DNA from: Clostridia bacterium
Lineage (GTDB): Bacteria > Bacillota_A > Clostridia > UMGS1883
Direction of reading: 5' to 3'
DNA: 64,000 bases
NCBI GenBank assembly: GCA_017467965.1
Contig: JAFUJZ010000030.1
Location: forward strand, 27,466 to 91,465
Under the pieces are notes generated by a model, which saw only the letters and a program-made list of their open reading frames with translations, was not told the DNA's origin and searched no databases. The translations under genes were made by a program, and so were the position numbers. This document shows positions 43,286 to 51,422 of this stretch, piece by piece; the first letter of the stretch is position 1; every line of letters starts with the position of its first letter.

Positions 43286-44122
43286 ATGAAAACAGAGCTT
43301 AAATTCAAAAACCCGAGCTTTGGCGAAAGAATTAAAGGAATGCTCGGTGTAGACTTTTACAGATTGTTCCATACTCCAATGTTTTATATTTTCCTTGCTA
43401 TTGCGGCTATTATCCCTGCAATGGTATCGGGCTTTACCTCGCTTCCTGATCAGAACGGTAATGTGCCGGAAGCACTCTATACAAATATGTGGCAGATTAT
43501 TGCCGCATCTACGCCGCTGTATGTTATTAACAGCATTGCGGATTATGCCAACATGAATATGGTATTTATCTTTGGCGGTATTATGGTTTCTATCTTTATA
43601 GGGCATGACTACAAGTCGGGTTATGTAAAGCAGCTTTTTACAACTCATGCAAAAAAGCAGGATTATATGATTTCAAAATCGCTCACTTGTGCTTTTGCCA
43701 TGGCGTGTATGTGTATCACATATCTTATCGGAGGTGTTGTCGGCGGACTGGTTGCAGGCTATTCGGTTGACGTGAACATATCATCGCTTGTTATTGCCAT
43801 AATGGGTAAAATGATTATGAGCCTTGGATGGGCAAGCCTTTATACATTCCTTAACATCATTTTCAGAAGATATTTTGGTGTTTCGATTGCGTCAAGCTTC
43901 TTTTTCGGTACAGGAATACTTATAATCGGTGTTGCTGCCGTTTTGGAAAATCTGGCACTTCCCGCATCGTTTTTGAACGTATTTTTGTACGGTTCATCAG
44001 TAAATGCTTGTCTTGTAAGCAATATCGGAACATTGATTATTTGCATTGCGGTGTCGGTTGGCTGGGCAGTTTTCTACAATGCTTTAGGAACACATATTCT
44101 TTCAAAGAGTGATGTATATTAA
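43286..44122 (+). CDS. ABC-2-type permease (cassette 1)
   Basis: This 278-residue membrane protein has about six spans with the BcrB/ABC-2 layout: a cytosolic start GMLGVDFYRLFHTPMFYIFLA, a large loop outside after the first span (about 50-95), and the motif FIGHDYKSGYVKQLFTTHAKKQDY on the cytoplasmic side. ATG 43286 follows AAGGAGG and is separated from the ATPase stop by one base. It should form an exporter or peptide-sensing/immunity complex with the ATPase at 42382. The paralogue at 45037 shares the N-terminal pattern and the ISEDFRSGYAKNLFTIRAKK equivalent, showing a tandem duplication. Confidence 0.88.
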   Translation: MKTELKFKNPSFGERIKGMLGVDFYRLFHTPMFYIFLAIAAIIPAMVSGFTSLPDQNGNVPEALYTNMWQIIAASTPLYVINSIADYANMNMVFIFGGIMVSIFIGHDYKSGYVKQLFTTHAKKQDYMISKSLTCAFAMACMCITYLIGGVVGGLVAGYSVDVNISSLVIAIMGKMIMSLGWASLYTFLNIIFRRYFGVSIASSFFFGTGILIIGVAAVLENLALPASFLNVFLYGSSVNACLVSNIGTLIICIAVSVGWAVFYNALGTHILSKSDVY

Positions 44123-44135
44123 GGAGGTGGCTTTG

Positions 44136-45035
44136 ATGAACGCAGTTGAAATAAAAAATCTCTCGAAAAATTTTGGTGCCAAGCAGGCTGTGTGCGGTCT
44201 TGATATGACTGTGCCAATGGGAGCTATCTACGGCTTTATAGGTGAAAACGGAAGCGGCAAATCAACTACTGAAAAAATGATTTGCGGACTTATACCTACA
44301 AGCGGCGGCACAATTAAATTGTACGGAAAAGATTATACCAACGAAGATATAAGGGCAAAAATTGGCGTGCTGATTGAGGCGCCGGGGTGTTTTCCAAATC
44401 TTTCTGTTTGGGATAATATGATGCTTCAGGCGGCCAATTTGAGCATACCCGATGCAGAAAAAGAGGTTGTAAAGGTTTTGAAAACTGTCAGAATGGAGGG
44501 TGCGGCAGGTAACAAATACAAAAACTGCTCTCTTGGTATGAAGCAGAGAGTGGGTATTGCTATGGCACTACTCGGAAATCCTATCCTCTTAGTGCTGGAC
44601 GAACCCTTGAACGGTCTTGATGCCGACGGTATGAGAATTATGAGAGAGGTGTTAACAGATATTGTCAAAGACGGAAAACGCAGTGTTGTTGTGTCGTCGC
44701 ATCTTTTGGGTGAGCTTCAAAAAATTGCCACCCACTACGGTATTATCCGCCATGGTAAAATGATAAGCGAAATGACCGCAGACGAGCTTGATGCAAGCTG
44801 TCGTACTTATGTTGCTCTTAAAAGTGGGGAAATGAGCAGAACAAAAATGCTGCTTGGCTGTAAATTCTCCCGCGTGGAAGAGGACGAAGCGGGATATATT
44901 CGTGTGTATGATATTGTTACGCCCGAGGAAATAGTAACATATCTTTATGAAAACGGTATATGCGTTAGTGAAATCACAACGGACAAGATAGGTCTTGAGG
45001 AGTATTATATCGATCTAATGAAGGAGGGTAAATAA
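44136..45035 (+). CDS. ABC exporter ATPase, BcrA/lantibiotic-immunity type (cassette 2)
   Basis: This 299-residue ATPase is a close paralogue of 42382-43284: Walker A GENGSGKSTTEK is identical, the signature is SLGMKQRVGIAMALLG, Walker B is LLVLDEPLNGLDADG and the switch His lies in VSSHLLGELQKIATHYG. The C-terminal extension with VTYLYENGICVSEITTDKIG matches the first cassette. ATG 44136 follows AAGGAGGTGG. It is followed after one base by its permease. The pair presumably handles a related membrane-active compound; which one cannot be told. Confidence 0.9.
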   Translation: MNAVEIKNLSKNFGAKQAVCGLDMTVPMGAIYGFIGENGSGKSTTEKMICGLIPTSGGTIKLYGKDYTNEDIRAKIGVLIEAPGCFPNLSVWDNMMLQAANLSIPDAEKEVVKVLKTVRMEGAAGNKYKNCSLGMKQRVGIAMALLGNPILLVLDEPLNGLDADGMRIMREVLTDIVKDGKRSVVVSSHLLGELQKIATHYGIIRHGKMISEMTADELDASCRTYVALKSGEMSRTKMLLGCKFSRVEEDEAGYIRVYDIVTPEEIVTYLYENGICVSEITTDKIGLEEYYIDLMKEGK

Positions 45036-45036
45036 T

Positions 45037-45852
45037 ATGGAAAATACAGTAAAGCTTGAAAAAGTCAGCTTTGGTAAACGCCTTTGCAGTATGCTCCGGG
45101 TTGATTTCAAAAGAATGTTCAAATCGAGGCTTTTTTACATTCTTATTGCCTGTGCTTTAATAATACCGGTGCTTATGACCGTTATGATGACCATGATGGA
45201 CGGTTCGGTTTCTGTCGACCCTCAGACAGGCGTTGAAACCGTTATAGAAGGCCCTGAAAACGCATGGCAGTCTATCGGTGCTTTGCCCACAAAGGACGGC
45301 GTGGCTATGGGCGGCATGGATGTTATGAGTATGTGCAACATTAACATGATGTTCATGCTTGCGGCTGTTTTTATCTGCCTTTTTATATCTGAGGATTTCA
45401 GAAGCGGGTACGCAAAAAATCTTTTTACTATCCGTGCAAAAAAATGTGAGTATGTAATTTCTAAAACTCTTGCAGGGTTTGTGAATGGGGCTTTAATGCT
45501 GATTTTTTACTTTATAGGTGCGATGCTCGGCGGTGCTGTGTCAGGATTGTCCTTTGATATTGCTACTCTCTCTACTCAAAATATTGTAATGTGTATGATA
45601 GCAAAGATTTTCCTTATGCTTGTGTTCGTTGCCATAGATGTACTCGTAAGCGTGGCAGCAAAGCAGAAGGCATGGCTTTGCCTCTGCGGTTCGTTCGGTG
45701 CAGGAATGCTCCTTTTTATGACTGTTTCATTAATTACACCGCTTGAGTCTACAATGATAAATGTTATTTTGTGCCTTATAGGAGGCGTGCTGTTTAGCGT
45801 AGGACTTGGCGCGGTAAGTAACAGAATACTGAAAAAAACAAGCTTGGTATAA
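45037..45852 (+). CDS. ABC-2-type permease (cassette 2)
   Basis: This 271-residue membrane protein is a paralogue of the cassette 1 permease, with the same order: cytosolic start (RLCSMLRVDFKRMFKSRLFYI), first span, an outside loop of about 50 residues with Asp/Glu/Thr (SVDPQTGVETVIEGPENAWQ), the cytosolic motif SEDFRSGYAKNLFTIRAKK, then four more spans. ATG 45037 follows AAGGAGGG. It closes the exporter run and is followed within 10 nt by a very stable terminator, which separates the exporters from the two-component system. Confidence 0.88.
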   Translation: MENTVKLEKVSFGKRLCSMLRVDFKRMFKSRLFYILIACALIIPVLMTVMMTMMDGSVSVDPQTGVETVIEGPENAWQSIGALPTKDGVAMGGMDVMSMCNINMMFMLAAVFICLFISEDFRSGYAKNLFTIRAKKCEYVISKTLAGFVNGALMLIFYFIGAMLGGAVSGLSFDIATLSTQNIVMCMIAKIFLMLVFVAIDVLVSVAAKQKAWLCLCGSFGAGMLLFMTVSLITPLESTMINVILCLIGGVLFSVGLGAVSNRILKKTSLV

Positions 45853-45860
45853 ATTAAAGA

Positions 45861-45899
45861 AGCAGAGCGGATTAAGTGCTTAATCCGCTCTGCTTTTAT
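45861..45899 (+). terminator. Terminator of the exporter operon
   Basis: AGCAGAGCGGATTAAG pairs with the complementary TTAATCCGCTCTGCT across a 3-nt loop and leads into TTTTATA. Confidence 0.9.
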
Positions 45900-45937
45900 A
45901 TGAATTTGTTGTATAATATAAAAACAGAAACAAAACG

Positions 45938-45959
45938 TTAACATTTTAATGTTAAAATA
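45938..45959 (+). promoter_or_regulatory. Operator-like box in front of the response regulator
   Basis: TTAACATTTTA is followed directly by ATGTTAAAATA, forming an inverted repeat TTAACAT-TTTA-ATGTTAA. The left half is identical to the left unit of the operator at 39722. A TATAAT at 45912-45917 lies just upstream, so the box would be downstream of that start site and could give autorepression. Confidence 0.5.
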
Positions 45960-45990
45960 TGATAAAATAGTGGCGATAGGGGGCTTTAGA

Positions 45991-46662
45991 ATGTTCAAAG
46001 TATTGGTTTTGGAGGATGACAAGGATTTGAACCGTACAGTGTGCACTTTCCTTAACAAAAGCGGTTACGAAGCAACGGGATGCCTCAATGCTGAGGACGC
46101 TTACGACGAGATGTACACAACGGTTTTTGATATTATTATATCGGATATTATGATGCCCGGTACAGACGGGTTTGAGTTTGTGAAAACAGTAAGAGAAATC
46201 AATGAGGATATTCCGATTTTGTTTATGACGGCTCGAGATGACTTTGCGGCAAAGCAGCGCGGCTACAGAGTTGGTGTAGATGATTACATGGTAAAGCCCA
46301 TTGATTTGGATGAGCTGTTTTTGAGGATAGGGGCGCTTTTGAGACGCGCTAAAATTGCATCTTCGAGAAAGCTTACGGTGGGGAGCTTTACTATGGATGC
46401 AGACGAGCATACTGCATATCTCAACGATGAAGAAATACCCCTCACAAACCGCGAGTTCAATATATTGCAAAAGCTTTTATCATACCCTAAAAAGACTTTT
46501 ACACGCACTCAGCTTATGGACGAATTCTGGGATGTTGACACACTGTCAAGTCCGAGAACGGTTGACGTGTACATGACAAAGCTGAGAGCAAAGCTTTCAG
46601 AATGTGATGATTTTGAAATAGTTACCGTACACGGAATGGGCTACAAGGCGGTGCTGAAATGA
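45991..46662 (+). CDS. OmpR-family response regulator
   Basis: This 223-residue regulator has a receiver domain with acidic pocket ED (LEDDKD), the phospho-acceptor Asp52 in IISDIMMPGTDG, the conserved Thr (FMTARD) and Lys (YMVKPIDL). A winged-helix DNA-binding domain follows (about 130-223; TNREFNILQKLL, RTVDVYMTKLRAKL, VHGMGYKAVLK). The frame opens earlier, but ATG 45991 follows AGGGGG at good spacing. It overlaps the kinase start by 4 bp. The likely targets are the direct-repeat promoters at 39722 and 48602 and its own upstream box; this is inferred from position and shape. Confidence 0.92.
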   Translation: MFKVLVLEDDKDLNRTVCTFLNKSGYEATGCLNAEDAYDEMYTTVFDIIISDIMMPGTDGFEFVKTVREINEDIPILFMTARDDFAAKQRGYRVGVDDYMVKPIDLDELFLRIGALLRRAKIASSRKLTVGSFTMDADEHTAYLNDEEIPLTNREFNILQKLLSYPKKTFTRTQLMDEFWDVDTLSSPRTVDVYMTKLRAKLSECDDFEIVTVHGMGYKAVLK

Positions 46663-47759
46663 AAAAATCTACCTGCAAAAAACTTTTGAAGTCGGTGTAT
46701 AACTACTTTGTGTTTTTTGTTATGATAGCGTTTGTTATTACCTGCTGTATGATGCTTTTTGTCAGCACTATGAGCGAAACGCTTAATGTTGAGCTCACAG
46801 GTAAAAACCTGAGCTCAGCCGCAAAGTTCACCTTTGGTAATGTGGTTTTGCTCAGTGTTCTTTACACAATAAGCGACGCAATCAGACGAAAAATAACTGT
46901 TGAACGACCTGTTAAAAGAATTATCAATGCCGCAGAACAAATTATGCAGGGCGACTTTTCTGTGCGAATAGAGCCTGTGAGTGGTATGGATGCAGAGTAT
47001 CAGTTCAACCGAATCATTTCCTGCTTTAACAAAATGGCAGAGGAATTATCGGGCACAGAAACATTAAGAACAGACTTTATTGCAAATGTTTCTCACGAAT
47101 TAAAAACACCTCTTGCAGTTATGCAGAACTATTCTACAATGCTTCAAAGTCCCGTTTTGTCCGATGAAGAAAGGCTCCAATACGCAAAGGCGATTAGTGA
47201 TTCGGCAAGGAAGCTGTCAAATCTTATTTCAAACATATTAAAGCTCAATAAATTGGAAAACCAGCAGATTTATCCAGAAAAGAGACTGTACAATCTCGGT
47301 GAACAGCTTTGTGAGTGTCTTTTGAGCTTTGAAAATGCTTGGGAAAACAAAAATCTTGAAATAGAAACCGATATTGAAGAGGATGTTTTTGTAGAGACAG
47401 ACAGTGAGCTAATGAGCCTTGTATGGAATAATTTGTTTTCAAATGCAATCAAGTTTACTCCAGAGGGCGGAAAAATATCACTTAAGCTTATATGCGAAAA
47501 TGAATGGGCAGTTGTAAGTGTGACAGACACAGGCTGCGGTATAAGCCGTGAAGTGGGCGAGAGAATGTTTGACAAATTTTATCAGGGCGACACATCGCAT
47601 GCAACGGCAGGGAACGGACTTGGGCTTGCACTGGTAAAAAGAGTGCTTGATATCACAGACAGCTCGGTAACAGTTGAGAGTGAGCTGGGATGTGGCAGTA
47701 CATTTACTGTAAAAATGCGGAGGCTTATCAATGGAAATGCTAAAAAAGATATTGGTTAA
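46659..47759 (+). CDS. Sensor histidine kinase, intramembrane-sensing type
   Basis: This 366-residue kinase has two membrane spans (about 16-38 and 56-72) with only about 18 residues between them, so it probably senses within the membrane or through a partner, like BceS/LiaS-type kinases. A HAMP-like region (80-133) is followed by HisKA with the phospho-His146 (VSHELKTPLAV) and a complete HATPase: N box WNNLFSNAIKFTP, G1 DTGCGIS, F box KFYQG and G2 GNGLGLAL. It starts with ATG 46659 overlapping the regulator stop as ATGA. The neighbouring exporters may be its sensing partners, as in Bce-type modules; that is inference. Confidence 0.92.
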   Translation: MKKSTCKKLLKSVYNYFVFFVMIAFVITCCMMLFVSTMSETLNVELTGKNLSSAAKFTFGNVVLLSVLYTISDAIRRKITVERPVKRIINAAEQIMQGDFSVRIEPVSGMDAEYQFNRIISCFNKMAEELSGTETLRTDFIANVSHELKTPLAVMQNYSTMLQSPVLSDEERLQYAKAISDSARKLSNLISNILKLNKLENQQIYPEKRLYNLGEQLCECLLSFENAWENKNLEIETDIEEDVFVETDSELMSLVWNNLFSNAIKFTPEGGKISLKLICENEWAVVSVTDTGCGISREVGERMFDKFYQGDTSHATAGNGLGLALVKRVLDITDSSVTVESELGCGSTFTVKMRRLINGNAKKDIG

Positions 47760-48615
47760 AATAATTTTTCCCCCTGTATGGTTTGTGGTATTTATTGCAC
47801 CTATAGCAACGGCACTTTTGATATATGCCTTTGTAGGTGACGGTGTGAGTGATATGCTCAAATATTTTGCATATTTTTTATCTGCATATGCACTGACAGT
47901 TGTATGTACAAAAGCACCCCAAATGTACAGAACTGTTAAAGACTTCAAGGACGAAAACAGATATGTAAATCTGTATATGAACGATGCACATTTAAGAGTT
48001 AAAATATCGCTTTATATATCTGTAGCTATGAATGCAATATATTCTGTTTTTCAGCTTGTTTTGGGGATATATCATGCCTCGGTATGGTTTTATGCTTTGG
48101 CGATGTATTATTTTTGTCTGGTGCTGATGCGGTTTTTCCTGCTCAGGGATATAAGGAGTACAATCCCCGGGGAAAATATGGCGGCAGAGCTTAAAAGATA
48201 CCGCTTTTGCGGTATTGTGCTTCTTTGCATAAACCTTGCTTTGGCGGTGATTGTGTTTTATATAACATGGCAGAACAGAGGTTTCAGACACCATTACATA
48301 ACAACCATTGCAATGGCGGCGTATACGTTTACGGCATTTACGCTGGCTATTATAAATCTTGTAAAATACCGCAAATACAAAAGCCCTGTAATCAGTGCAA
48401 CGAAAGTAATCGGGCTTGCATCGGCAACGGTATCAGTGCTTACCTTGGAAACCGCCATGCTCACAGCTTTCGGTGAAGAAGGACAGGAGTTTTTCAGACA
48501 AATTATGACGGCACTGACAGGTGCGGCTGTATGCGTTTTTGTACTTGTGCTTGCTATATTTATGATAATAAAATCAACCAAAGAGTTGAAAAAACATAGG
48601 ATTAACATTTCGTAA
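47731..48615 (+). CDS. Polytopic membrane protein of unknown function
   Basis: This 294-residue protein has six to seven hydrophobic spans and a short loop rich in charged residues after the second (YRTVKDFKDENRYVNLYMND). I do not recognise a family. The start ATG 47731 lies inside the last codons of the kinase gene (29-bp overlap) after GGAGG at 8 nt, so it is co-translated with the two-component system. The last codons (RINIS and stop) are written over the operator of the next promoter, so the end of this gene doubles as a control site. It may act as an accessory sensor or effector of the stress system. Confidence 0.75.
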   Translation: MEMLKKILVKIIFPPVWFVVFIAPIATALLIYAFVGDGVSDMLKYFAYFLSAYALTVVCTKAPQMYRTVKDFKDENRYVNLYMNDAHLRVKISLYISVAMNAIYSVFQLVLGIYHASVWFYALAMYYFCLVLMRFFLLRDIRSTIPGENMAAELKRYRFCGIVLLCINLALAVIVFYITWQNRGFRHHYITTIAMAAYTFTAFTLAIINLVKYRKYKSPVISATKVIGLASATVSVLTLETAMLTAFGEEGQEFFRQIMTALTGAAVCVFVLVLAIFMIIKSTKELKKHRINIS

Positions 48616-48655
48616 ACAAAATATTATAGTTTTTCAAACATATTGCGGGTATTAT
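48602..48655 (+). promoter_or_regulatory. Stress-island promoter B with direct-repeat operator
   Basis: TTAACATTTCG and TAAACAAAATA (48602-48623), the block TTTTCAAACA (48631-48640) and TATTAT (48650-48655) repeat the order and exact spacing of the promoter at 39722-39775: 48 bp from first box to -10 in both, with no gap. The operator overlaps the stop codon of the upstream gene. Confidence 0.6.
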
Positions 48656-48685
48656 ATGCTTGTAAACTAAAAAAGGAGCGTTATT

Positions 48686-49096
48686 ATGGAAAATACAAAT
48701 GAAACTTTTACTTACACTTATTCGCCCGAAGAACAGAAAGAAATCAAAAGAATCAGAGATAAATATCTTCCTAAAGAGGAGACCAAGCTTGAAAGGATTA
48801 AAAAGCTTGATGCAAGTGTTTTTAAAAAAGGCGTTAAATGGGTACTTGTTATCGGAACAATCAGTACACTTGTTATGGGCATTGGTATGAGCATGGTTAT
48901 GAGTGATTTTGGTGTGTGGGTAGCCGATATGTTAAAGATAGGTGATATCGAAACCATGATTTTGGGCATATGTGTTGGAGTTATTGGCATCATAGGTGTG
49001 CTTTTATCCTATCCTGTATATAAGCTTGTTACAAAAAGACAACGCAGAAAGGTTGCCGCTGAAATAATGCAACTTAGCGAAGAACTTATAAAATGA
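48686..49096 (+). CDS. Small two-TM membrane protein (paralogue of 39814-40185)
   Basis: This 136-residue protein has a charged, helical N-terminus (EQKEIKRIRDKYLPKEETK), two membrane spans (about 52-75 and 90-112) and a basic tail (KRQRRKVAAEIMQLSEELIK). The first span has VMGIGMSMVMSDFGVW and the second GVIGIIGVLLSYPVYK, both matching the paralogue at the other end of the island. The MG-GMS motif in a span suggests close helix packing. ATG 48686 follows AAAAGGAG. It is the only gene behind promoter B and is closed by a terminator. Function unknown; likely an envelope-stress effector. Confidence 0.75.
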   Translation: MENTNETFTYTYSPEEQKEIKRIRDKYLPKEETKLERIKKLDASVFKKGVKWVLVIGTISTLVMGIGMSMVMSDFGVWVADMLKIGDIETMILGICVGVIGIIGVLLSYPVYKLVTKRQRRKVAAEIMQLSEELIK

Positions 49097-49097
49097 G

Positions 49098-49130
49098 AAA
49101 GTGCCCGAATGCGAATTCGGGCACTTTTTG
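49098..49130 (+). terminator. Terminator at the end of the stress island
   Basis: AAAGTGCCCGAAT pairs with ATTCGGGCACTTT across a short loop and ends in TTTTT. Confidence 0.9.
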
Positions 49131-49161
49131 TATGAGGATATGAACAAATTGTAAAAAAGTG

Positions 49162-49190
49162 TTGCAAAGGTGGGAGGTTGCATATATAAT
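49162..49190 (+). promoter_or_regulatory. Sigma-A promoter of the glycosyltransferase gene
   Basis: TTGCAA (49162-49167) is 17 bp from a perfect TATAAT (49185-49190), about 50 nt upstream of the start codon. Confidence 0.75.
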
Positions 49191-49239
49191 ATATTTAAAG
49201 AGGTTTATACCATATATATAGTGTATAGAGGTAAAAAAT

Positions 49240-50385
49240 ATGAAAATTCTGATTACAACAGACTTGTTCACGATAGAAACTAACGGTGTGGTTACATCGG
49301 TAAAAAATTTGTGGGATGAACTCAAGAAGAAAGGTCATGAAGTGAAGATTCTTACCTTGTCCGAAAACGTGCACAGCCACCGTGACGGGGAAGTATACTA
49401 TATTCGTTCGATGCCTTTGGCGGTGTATCCCAATGTGCGTATGCCTCTCTCATATCGCCACAGACTTATTAAAGAATTGGTTGAATGGAGACCCGATGTT
49501 ATTCATACACAGTGTGAGTTTTTTACGTATCAGTTTGCAAGACGTATATCCAAAAAAACAGGCGCACCGATTGTGCATACATACCACACACTGTATGAAC
49601 AGTATGTTACATATGTAATCCCGAGCAGACGCCTTGGTGAAAAGGCGGTAAAACTGTTCTCCAAAAAACGCCTTAAGAGGGCGCAGAGGGTTGTTGCACC
49701 TACTCACAAGGTGGAGGATACTCTCGTCAATTACGGGCTTAAATCCGAAATCAGCGTTATTCCCAGCGGCATCAGCCTTGAACAGCACAAAAAGAGGATT
49801 GCTCCTGAGGAAAGACAGGCAAAGAGACGTGCTCTCGGCATCCCCGATGACGCCAAGGTTTTGATTAACCTTGGCAGACTTGGTACGGAGAAAAATCTGG
49901 GTGAGATTGTTCAGTTTTATTCAAAGGCTTTGCAAAAGAATTCAAAGCTTATGCTTTTGATAGTAGGCGACGGTCCTGCCCGCGAAGATTTGGAAAACCA
50001 GGCGAAGGATTTGGGTATTGACGACAAGGTTATCTTTACGGGAATGGTAAAGCCTGACGAAGTGCAGGAGTATTATCAGCTGGGGGACGTGTTTGTAAGT
50101 GCATCCACAAGCGAAACACAGGGGCTTACATATGTGGAAGCGGCTGCAAACGGACTTCCGCTTTTGTGCAGGAGAGATCCTTGCTTGGATGATGTTATCC
50201 GCGAGGGCGAAAACGGCTACGCATACACAAACGTTGACGACTTTGTAAAAAGCATTGAGGCTATCGTGGAAAATCCCGAATGGATTACACATGCAAGTAA
50301 GCTCAGCGAGGAGATTGCAAACACCTTTGATAAGCATACCTTTGGCGATGCTATTGAAGAGATGTATATTTCGGTAATTAAGTAA
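49240..50385 (+). CDS. GT4 glycosyltransferase, diacylglycerol glucosyltransferase-like
   Basis: This 381-residue enzyme has the GT-B fold of family GT4. The N-terminal domain starts MKILITTDLFTIETNGVVTSVKNL and has DVIHTQCEFFTYQFARRISKK and VHTYHTLYEQY, close to the monoglucosyl-diacylglycerol synthases that build glycolipids at the inner membrane face. The C-terminal donor site shows LINLGRLGTEKNLGEIV, GDGPAREDLE, and the E-x7-E region SETQGLTYVEAAANGLPLLC. Several basic stretches (SKKRLKRAQR) suit membrane contact. ATG 49240 follows AGAGGT. It is a single-gene unit with its own promoter and terminator, next to an envelope-stress island. The acceptor is inferred. Confidence 0.85.
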   Translation: MKILITTDLFTIETNGVVTSVKNLWDELKKKGHEVKILTLSENVHSHRDGEVYYIRSMPLAVYPNVRMPLSYRHRLIKELVEWRPDVIHTQCEFFTYQFARRISKKTGAPIVHTYHTLYEQYVTYVIPSRRLGEKAVKLFSKKRLKRAQRVVAPTHKVEDTLVNYGLKSEISVIPSGISLEQHKKRIAPEERQAKRRALGIPDDAKVLINLGRLGTEKNLGEIVQFYSKALQKNSKLMLLIVGDGPAREDLENQAKDLGIDDKVIFTGMVKPDEVQEYYQLGDVFVSASTSETQGLTYVEAAANGLPLLCRRDPCLDDVIREGENGYAYTNVDDFVKSIEAIVENPEWITHASKLSEEIANTFDKHTFGDAIEEMYISVIK

Positions 50386-50398
50386 AATAAGATAAAAC

Positions 50399-50430
50399 AA
50401 AAGCTCACGGATTATCCGTGAGCTTTGTTT
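50399..50430 (+). terminator. Terminator after the glycosyltransferase gene
   Basis: AAAGCTCACGGA pairs with TCCGTGAGCTTT across a 3-nt loop, followed by GTTTG. Confidence 0.8.
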
Positions 50431-50435
50431 GTCAA

Positions 50436-50630
50436 TTATTCTTTTATTTTACAATACACAACGTTATACACATCTTTGCCGGTAAAGGTTATCTTTACAA
50501 CATATTTCTCACGGAGCATTGCACCGTAGCTGTTTTCAGCGTCAACCCAGCCTTCAACCGACCAGGTATTGCCGTCTCTTAAGATTTCAGCTTCGCTCTG
50601 AGAGCAAAGCTGTTGATACGTTTACTACAT
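50436..50630 (-). pseudogene. Remnant of a secreted/lipoprotein gene, C-terminal fragment only
   Basis: On the minus strand an ATG at 50630 is followed at once by TAG and TAA, and then 61 open codons run to a stop at 50436. The fragment contains LRDGNTWSVEGWVDAENSYG and YVVKITFTGKDVYNVVYC, which reads like the last beta domain of a small exported protein. An AAAGGAG ribosome site survives upstream (about 50655-50661), but the distance to the ATG is far too long and no signal peptide remains. The N-terminal part seems to have been deleted. The fragment is too short to name a family. Confidence 0.55.
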
Positions 50631-50673
50631 TTTTTGTTTTTGTGTAAAAATTTTCTCCTTTCGTAATTCTCAC

Positions 50674-50713
50674 GCAATTAAAAAATGCGTGGCAGCATAA
50701 ACCACCACGCATT
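50674..50713 (-). terminator. Minus-strand terminator-like hairpin in a gene-free region
   Basis: AATGCGTGG (50684-50692) and CCACGCATT (50705-50713) form a 9-bp stem, followed on the minus strand by TTTTTAATTG. No intact gene precedes it, so it may be left from a lost gene. Confidence 0.6.
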
Positions 50714-51077
50714 AAAAACGCGGCTTAGAATTTATGCTACCACACATTACACTCCAAATATGAATATCACAAGACAAAACATATTATAGCCTGCGTTTTT
50801 AACAAAACACAATTCTGTCTTATGATACCCAAAAATGGATAACACAAAATAAAGATATTGATAAATATCCCTGCAAATTCATTATTAAAGTGTAATATGT
50901 GGTAAAATAATTATACCATTTGTAAATTATAAGGTCAATAATTGGGAACAAAAAACCTGCCATTGACTTTTTAATCATAGGGCAGGTAGGGGGAAGGATT
51001 TTAAGCATATGGTCAAAATGGTGCTCTTCCGTTTGCGGTGCCCAATTTTGTTTATTCGCCTACGCTCACACAAAATT
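50714..51077. other. Gene-free AT-rich stretch
   Basis: No supported gene is present in this part of the 950-bp gap between the glycosyltransferase and the tRNAs. It holds short inverted repeats (GCATAAA/TTTATGC just before it and within 50690-50750; CCTGCC/GGCAGG at about 50966-50997) and then shifts to clearly higher G+C near 51005. Confidence 0.5.
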
Positions 51078-51133
51078 GACCACGGCACAGCTCTGCGCCC
51101 TCGCTTCATCGTCCGCCGGACGCGGTCGGGCTC
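51078..51133 (-). repeat. GC-rich tRNA-associated repeat, copy A
   Basis: The minus-strand sequence of this 56-bp core matches copy B (62809-62865, plus) with seven substitutions and one indel by my hand alignment. It contains a CGTCC/GGACG mini-hairpin and the shared end GCTGTGCCGTGGTC. It lies within a GC-rich block (about 51005-51290) with no convincing gene, upstream of the tRNA terminator. Confidence 0.7.
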
Positions 51134-51297
51134 GATTCCAACGCGGTCAACTGTAGCCGTTCTGTCTTCGCCTTCGGCTCGCCAATCACGGACTGTTTTC
51201 GCATAAGCTCTGCCAAGCCAATCAAGCATCGCCAAGGCTCGCTTTCTTGGGTCATCGCTTATCGAACCGCCGTAGTTCTCGTATCCTAATTATTAAC

Positions 51298-51336
51298 CAA
51301 AAAGAAAAGCCAATCACTTTCGTGATTGGTTTTTCT
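51298..51336 (-). terminator. Terminator of the tRNA-Thr/tRNA-Lys transcript
   Basis: On the minus strand AACCAATCAC and GTGATTGGCTT form a stem with a GAAA loop, followed by TTTCTTTTT, a few bases after tRNA-Lys. Confidence 0.85.
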
Positions 51337-51339
51337 TTT

Positions 51340-51415
51340 TGGTGGACCATCAGGGACTCGAACCCGGGACACCCTGATTAAGAGTCAGGTGCTCTACCAA
51401 CTGAGCTAATGGTCC
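51340..51415 (-). tRNA. tRNA-Lys (anticodon CUU)
   Basis: The 76-nt cloverleaf folds fully: acceptor GGACCAT/ATGGTCC, D-arm with AGCTCAGTTGGTAGAGC, anticodon stem CCTGA/TCAGG around loop CTCTTAA (CTT at 34-36), T-arm with GGTTCGAGTCC, and an encoded CCA. It is transcribed after tRNA-Thr, 7 nt away. Confidence 0.95.
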
Positions 51416-51422
51416 ATAATAT

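Noticed and set aside
51009..51235. Short Arg-rich frames on both strands in the GC-rich block
   Set aside because: No ribosome site, no family likeness, and the block contains a repeat also found at 62809; better treated as noncoding.
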